9,922 nt of DNA, taken from contig HF991336.1 in assembly GCA_000431515.1 (NCBI GenBank), forward strand, positions 13,420-23,341, in the 5' to 3' direction. This document shows, piece after piece, positions 6,167 through 9,922 of this stretch. Numbering within the stretch: position 1 is the first letter of the stretch; the number at the start of each line of letters is the position of its first letter. A program made the position numbers and the translations under genes. The notes below the pieces were generated by a model that worked only from the letters and a program-made list of their open reading frames with translations, had not been told where the DNA came from and did not search any database. Origin of the DNA: Clostridium sp. CAG:632. GTDB lineage: Bacteria; Bacillota; Clostridia; Lachnospirales; Lachnospiraceae.

Positions 6167-7996
6167 ATGGATACAAATAAGGAAACAAATAAGGAAACAA
6201 AGAATCAAAAGACCGGGCAGAAGAAGCAGAACTGGCTGGGGATCCTGCTGGGCTATGCCAGGGATTACCGGAACCGGTTTGCCGGCTCGGTGATTTTATC
6301 GATCATCAGTATTGTAGCGGGGTTATTTCCATTCTTCTGTATGTACCGGATTATCTGCGGATTTGTGGATGAGACCGTAACGGCCGGAATGATCTGGTTG
6401 TGGTGCGGTCTGGCACTGGCGGCATATGTGATTAAGATCGCCTGCTTTGCAGGTTCTACCGGTCTGGCGCATCAGGCGGCCTATTACATATTGGAGAATC
6501 TGCGTCTGCGGGTAGCAGACCGGTTCCTGCATGCACCGCTTGGAGAGGTACAGGGACATACAATCGGAGAGATTAAGGGAATCATCGTTGATAAGATCGA
6601 GAATATCGAATCGCCGCTGGCACATATGATACCGGAGGGCTCCGGTCATGTGGTGCTTCCGATCGTGAGCTTTATTGCTCTGGCGGTGATTGACTGGCGG
6701 CTGGCACTGGCATCCCTTGTGACATTTCCGGCAGCACTGGTCTGTATGGCACTGACATTTAAGATCAGTGGTAAGAACTATGAGGCATACAATCAGGCGA
6801 ATGCCTATATGAATAGCATGATCGTGGAATATGTCGAAGGCATCGAGGTTATTAAGGCATTCGGACGTGCCGGTGTCTCTTATGACAAATATGCGAAGTC
6901 CATTACCGATTATCGGACCTTTATTATTAAGTGGCTTTCGTCTACCTGGGTAACAATGAAGCTGGCATTTGCACTTTTCCCATCAACATTGATCGGAACT
7001 CTGCCGGTAGGACTGGCACTTGCCAATCATGGCATAATTACAGCACCGGAAGCGGTATTGGGCGTTATGCTTTCCATCTCAATGGTCAGCTCATTAGCCA
7101 GACTGGAGGTATTCTCCAATGAGATGAAGCAGGTGCAGATGACTGTAGAAGATCTGCAGGTATTTCTGGAGATGGAGGAACTCCCGGAACCGAAAACCGA
7201 GAAAGTGATAAAGGGCAATGCCGTAGAGCTGAAAAACGTGCATTTCTCATACAATAAGCAGGCGGAGGATGAGGTTCTGCATGGTGTTGACCTTGTGCTT
7301 CCGGAACACAGCTTTACCGCACTGGTAGGACCATCCGGTGGCGGTAAATCCACAGTAGCAAAGCTGATCGCAAGATTCTGGGATGTAACCGAAGGGGAGA
7401 TTACGATCGGTGGAGTGAACATAAAGGATATGACGCTGGATCAGCTGTCTAAGAAGGTTAGCTTTGTAGCACAGGATAATTTCCTGTTCCGGTGTTCGAT
7501 TCTTGAGAATATCCGGCTGGGAAATCCGGCGGCCACGGATGAGGAGGTCAGGGAGGCAGCCAGAATGGCACAGTGTGAGGAGTTTATCCTGAAGCTGCCA
7601 CAGGGCTATGATACACCGGCGGGAGAGGCCGGAAAGCGGCTGTCCGGTGGTGAAAAGCAGAGAATCTCGATCGCACGTATGATGTTAAAGGATGCGCCAA
7701 TCGTCATTCTGGATGAGGCAACGGCATTCACGGATCCGGAGAACGAGGATCGGATCCAGCAGAGTATTGCCGCACTGACAAAGGATAAGACGCTTCTGGT
7801 AATTGCACACAGATTGTCGACGATCCGGCAGGCGGATAATATTGTGGTTCTGAAGCAGGGAGCTGTTTTGGCGCAGGGCAGACAGGAGGAATTGCTGGAG
7901 ACCTGTCCGCTGTATCAGGATATGTGGCAGGCACATATCGGGGCCAAGGCCTGGGCGGTATCAGCAGAACGAAAGGAGCAGGGAGCAAATGTTTAA
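6167..7996 (+). CDS. ABC transporter permease-ATPase half, YbtPQ/IrtAB-like, subunit 1
   Basis: A 609-residue half-transporter with an N-terminal six-span membrane domain (about residues 25-325) and a C-terminal ATPase. Motifs are Walker A GPSGGGKST (388-396), Q-loop Q436, signature LSGGEKQ (492-498), Walker B with D516-E517, D-loop FTDPENE (521-527) and switch H548. The ATG at 6167 has GGAG six bases upstream; a GTG at 6155 in the same frame is an alternative adding four residues. The N-terminus has a 12-base tandem repeat (6173-6204) coding TNKETNKETKN. The fold is that of exporters, but close relatives with an F-x-DPE D-loop include siderophore importers of the YbtPQ/IrtAB type. It overlaps the next gene by 8 bases, which implies coupled translation and heterodimer formation. 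Import and substrate are inferred from context. Confidence 0.88.
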   Translation: MDTNKETNKETKNQKTGQKKQNWLGILLGYARDYRNRFAGSVILSIISIVAGLFPFFCMYRIICGFVDETVTAGMIWLWCGLALAAYVIKIACFAGSTGLAHQAAYYILENLRLRVADRFLHAPLGEVQGHTIGEIKGIIVDKIENIESPLAHMIPEGSGHVVLPIVSFIALAVIDWRLALASLVTFPAALVCMALTFKISGKNYEAYNQANAYMNSMIVEYVEGIEVIKAFGRAGVSYDKYAKSITDYRTFIIKWLSSTWVTMKLAFALFPSTLIGTLPVGLALANHGIITAPEAVLGVMLSISMVSSLARLEVFSNEMKQVQMTVEDLQVFLEMEELPEPKTEKVIKGNAVELKNVHFSYNKQAEDEVLHGVDLVLPEHSFTALVGPSGGGKSTVAKLIARFWDVTEGEITIGGVNIKDMTLDQLSKKVSFVAQDNFLFRCSILENIRLGNPAATDEEVREAARMAQCEEFILKLPQGYDTPAGEAGKRLSGGEKQRISIARMMLKDAPIVILDEATAFTDPENEDRIQQSIAALTKDKTLLVIAHRLSTIRQADNIVVLKQGAVLAQGRQEELLETCPLYQDMWQAHIGAKAWAVSAERKEQGANV

Positions 7997-9737
7997 GACA
8001 ATCAAACGGATTATTGACTGGTGTGGTGAATTTCGGGGAAAGCTGTATGCCGGTTTTGTATGCTCGTTTTTCTCACATCTGTTTGCGGCAATGCCGGTTA
8101 TGGTAGCTGCCTATACGATGGGAATGCTGGTTGATGCAGCCAGAGGAAAGGCGGATTTCGATTCCAGATGGATCGGCTGGAGTCTGATCGCATTACTGGT
8201 GCTGGTGTTCTTGCGGTTTCTTCTGGATTACCTGAGAGCCAGATGTCAGGAAGCCATCAGTTATGAGCTGATCGCAAGAGATCGTCTGGCTATCGGTGAT
8301 GCCTTAAAGCGGGTGTCACTCGGATATTTCCAGCAGATGAATACGGGAAATATTCTGAATTCCATTACAACGGGACTTGGAACCATGGAAAACATGGGGA
8401 TTCGAATGATCGATAATTTTGTGGGCGGATATTTAAACTTTCTGGTTATATTCCTTGCACTTTTGATCTTCAGTCCGTTAACGTCATTGATCGCACTTGC
8501 GGCAGCAGGTGTATCCTTCCTGTTCCTGCTGGTAGTGTCCCATTACAGTAAGAAGAATGCACCGGTAGAGGCACAGGCGAACCGGGATATGACCGGAGCG
8601 GTTCTGGAGTATGCGAGAGGACTCTCGGTTGTGAAGTCCTTCGGACAGACGGGAGCATCTATGGAGGCACTGGCCGGAGCGATTGGTGACAGCCGTAGGA
8701 TCCATCTGAAAATCGAATGGGGATACATTCCGGCGAACTGCCTGCATCTTCTGGCGTTGAAATGTGGTTCCGTAGGGCTGGCACTTGCAGCATGCTTCAT
8801 GGGACTGAGCGGACAGATGGATTTTTCCATGATGCTGATGTTTATTTTCTTTTCCTTTGGAATCTTTGCAAGTCTGGAGCCAATCAGTGACAGTGCGCAT
8901 GTGCTGGGTGTCATTGAAGATGCGATGAACCAGCTGGATGCATTGAAGGAGAGCAATTACATTGACGGAGACGGTAAGGATATTCCGCTGGAGCATTATG
9001 ATATTGAGTTCCGGAATGTAGATTTTGGATATGATACACGGCAGATTCTGAAGGATGTCAGTTTCCGGATTCCGGAGCGGACGTCAACTGCGATCGTGGG
9101 ACCATCCGGTTCCGGTAAGTCTACAATCTGTAACCTGCTGGCCAGATTTTATGATGTAAATGCAGGAAGCATTGTGGTGGGTGGACATGATGTCCGGGAG
9201 CTGACCTGTGACAGTCTGCTGACGAATATTTCCATGGTATTTCAGAATGTATATCTGTTCCATGATACGATCCGGGCCAATATCTGCTTTGGAAAACCGG
9301 ATGCGACAGAGGAAGAGATGATCGAGGTGGCGAAGCGGGCACGGTGCCATGATTTTATTATGGCATTGCCGGATGGCTACGATACGGTGATCGGTGAAGG
9401 TGGCGGTACATTATCCGGTGGTGAAAAGCAGCGGATCTCCATTGCCAGAGCGATGCTTAAGGATGCACCGATCATCATTCTGGATGAGGCGACCGCCAGC
9501 ATTGATCCGGAAAATGAGCACCTGATCCAGAATGCGATCTCTGAGCTGACCAGGGGAAAGACCATCATTACGATCGCACATAGAATTGCAACGATCGAGC
9601 AGGCAGATCAGATCCTGGTCGTAGATGACGGAAGGATTGTACAGAGCGGTACGCATAAGGAGCTGATCGCCGAAGAAGGAAGATATCGGAACTTTATTGA
9701 GATTCGTCAGAAGGCGGAAGGCTGGAAGATTGCCTGA
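7989..9737 (+). CDS. ABC transporter permease-ATPase half, YbtPQ/IrtAB-like, subunit 2
   Basis: A 582-residue half-transporter, paralogous to the preceding one and the probable heterodimer partner. The membrane domain covers about residues 15-310, with six hydrophobic spans. The ATPase has Walker A GPSGSGKST (371-379), Q-loop Q419, signature LSGGEKQ (475-481), Walker B with D499-E500, a conventional D-loop SIDPENE (504-510) and switch H531. Both ATP sites of the pair should therefore be catalytic, as no key residue is missing. The ATG at 7989 lies within ATGTTTAA, overlapping the stop of subunit 1, and is preceded by AGGAG and GGGAG (7975-7984). The 3' end overlaps the convergent polymerase gene. 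The pair could also be an exporter; gene context favours import. Confidence 0.88.
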   Translation: MFKTIKRIIDWCGEFRGKLYAGFVCSFFSHLFAAMPVMVAAYTMGMLVDAARGKADFDSRWIGWSLIALLVLVFLRFLLDYLRARCQEAISYELIARDRLAIGDALKRVSLGYFQQMNTGNILNSITTGLGTMENMGIRMIDNFVGGYLNFLVIFLALLIFSPLTSLIALAAAGVSFLFLLVVSHYSKKNAPVEAQANRDMTGAVLEYARGLSVVKSFGQTGASMEALAGAIGDSRRIHLKIEWGYIPANCLHLLALKCGSVGLALAACFMGLSGQMDFSMMLMFIFFSFGIFASLEPISDSAHVLGVIEDAMNQLDALKESNYIDGDGKDIPLEHYDIEFRNVDFGYDTRQILKDVSFRIPERTSTAIVGPSGSGKSTICNLLARFYDVNAGSIVVGGHDVRELTCDSLLTNISMVFQNVYLFHDTIRANICFGKPDATEEEMIEVAKRARCHDFIMALPDGYDTVIGEGGGTLSGGEKQRISIARAMLKDAPIIILDEATASIDPENEHLIQNAISELTRGKTIITIAHRIATIEQADQILVVDDGRIVQSGTHKELIAEEGRYRNFIEIRQKAEGWKIA

Positions 9738-9922
9738 TCCCGGAGCGTTTCTCTCTGGACAGCCCGCCGGTCATATGTGACTGGTCGGAATTGATAAATC
9801 TTGCCCGCTGGACAGCATCTTCACCATAACGGGAGCGGATGCTGTCGATAGCGGCATTTAATTTTGAAAGCTTTTCATTCTTTTCTGTATTAAATAAATC
9901 ATATTGCTGCGTGTCTTCTCCG
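9694..9922 (-). CDS. Y-family DNA polymerase (DinB/UmuC-like), C-terminal end, partial
   Basis: Seventy-five residues are visible on the minus strand, entering from the right edge and ending at TAA (9694-9696). The stretch QYDLF, then KLNAAIDSIRSRYGEDAVQRA and SDQSHMTGGLSREKR, matches the C-terminal tail of clostridial Y-family lesion-bypass polymerases, which typically carry a clamp-binding-like Q-x-x-LF element followed by an IR-x-RYG-x-DA motif. Catalytic domains lie outside the window. The last ~15 residues after SREKR are low in character and lie in the overlap with the ABC gene, suggesting an extension created when the downstream DNA changed. The gene points away from the transporter operon's promoter and is functionally unrelated, so it probably marks the right border of the inserted or conserved cassette. 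Confidence 0.75.
   Translation of the reverse strand, partial: GEDTQQYDLFNTEKNEKLSKLNAAIDSIRSRYGEDAVQRARFINSDQSHMTGGLSREKRSGIRQSSSLPPSDESQ

Noticed and set aside
1..9922. tRNA, rRNA, CRISPR array or complete insertion sequence
   Set aside because: No direct-repeat and spacer pattern, no cloverleaf with CCA-type end, and no transposase or terminal inverted repeats were seen on either strand.

Overview
The window looks like a chromosomal segment of a low-to-mid-GC anaerobic Firmicute, most likely a member of the Clostridia such as the Lachnospiraceae. Reasons are the strong AGGAGG-type ribosome binding sites, Lachnospiraceae-like sequence in the ECF, AraC and ABC proteins, the C-terminal form of the Y-family polymerase, and a decayed helicase of a type known from prophages and mobile elements of gut Clostridia. 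This is inference from remembered family features; no database search was possible.

Left third (1-2283), AT-rich and mobile-element-like: a partial unidentified reading frame enters at the left edge. A minus-strand gene at 268-438 encodes a 56-residue hydrophobic peptide, with a perfect ribosome binding site and a textbook intrinsic terminator. Upstream of it lie an imperfect inverted duplication and an AT-rich stretch. From 803 to 2283 runs the remnant of a phage-type DEAD/DEAH helicase (normally fused to a DNA methylase), broken by three nonsense codons and one single-base frameshift, with the methylase part missing.

Right two thirds (2280-9737), an intact six-gene operon: a sigma-A-like promoter (2280-2308) and an 18-base dyad (2319-2336) precede the genes for an MptD/Trep_Strep-family ECF substrate-binding membrane protein (S), the ECF transmembrane coupling protein (T), a fused double ECF ATPase (A), an AraC-family regulator, and two half-size ABC permease-ATPases that should form a heterodimer. 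Genes are nearly contiguous (spacings of 1, 13 and 0 bases, then about 70, then an 8-base overlap), so co-transcription is likely. An ECF module, an AraC regulator and a YbtPQ/IrtAB-like exporter-fold pair together suggest import of a metallophore, heme or a related metal-linked compound, sensed by the AraC protein. The substrate cannot be read from the sequence.

Right edge: the last ABC gene converges on, and overlaps by 44 bases, the 3' end of a minus-strand Y-family (DinB/UmuC-like) DNA polymerase gene that continues beyond the window. No tRNA, rRNA, CRISPR array or complete insertion sequence was seen.
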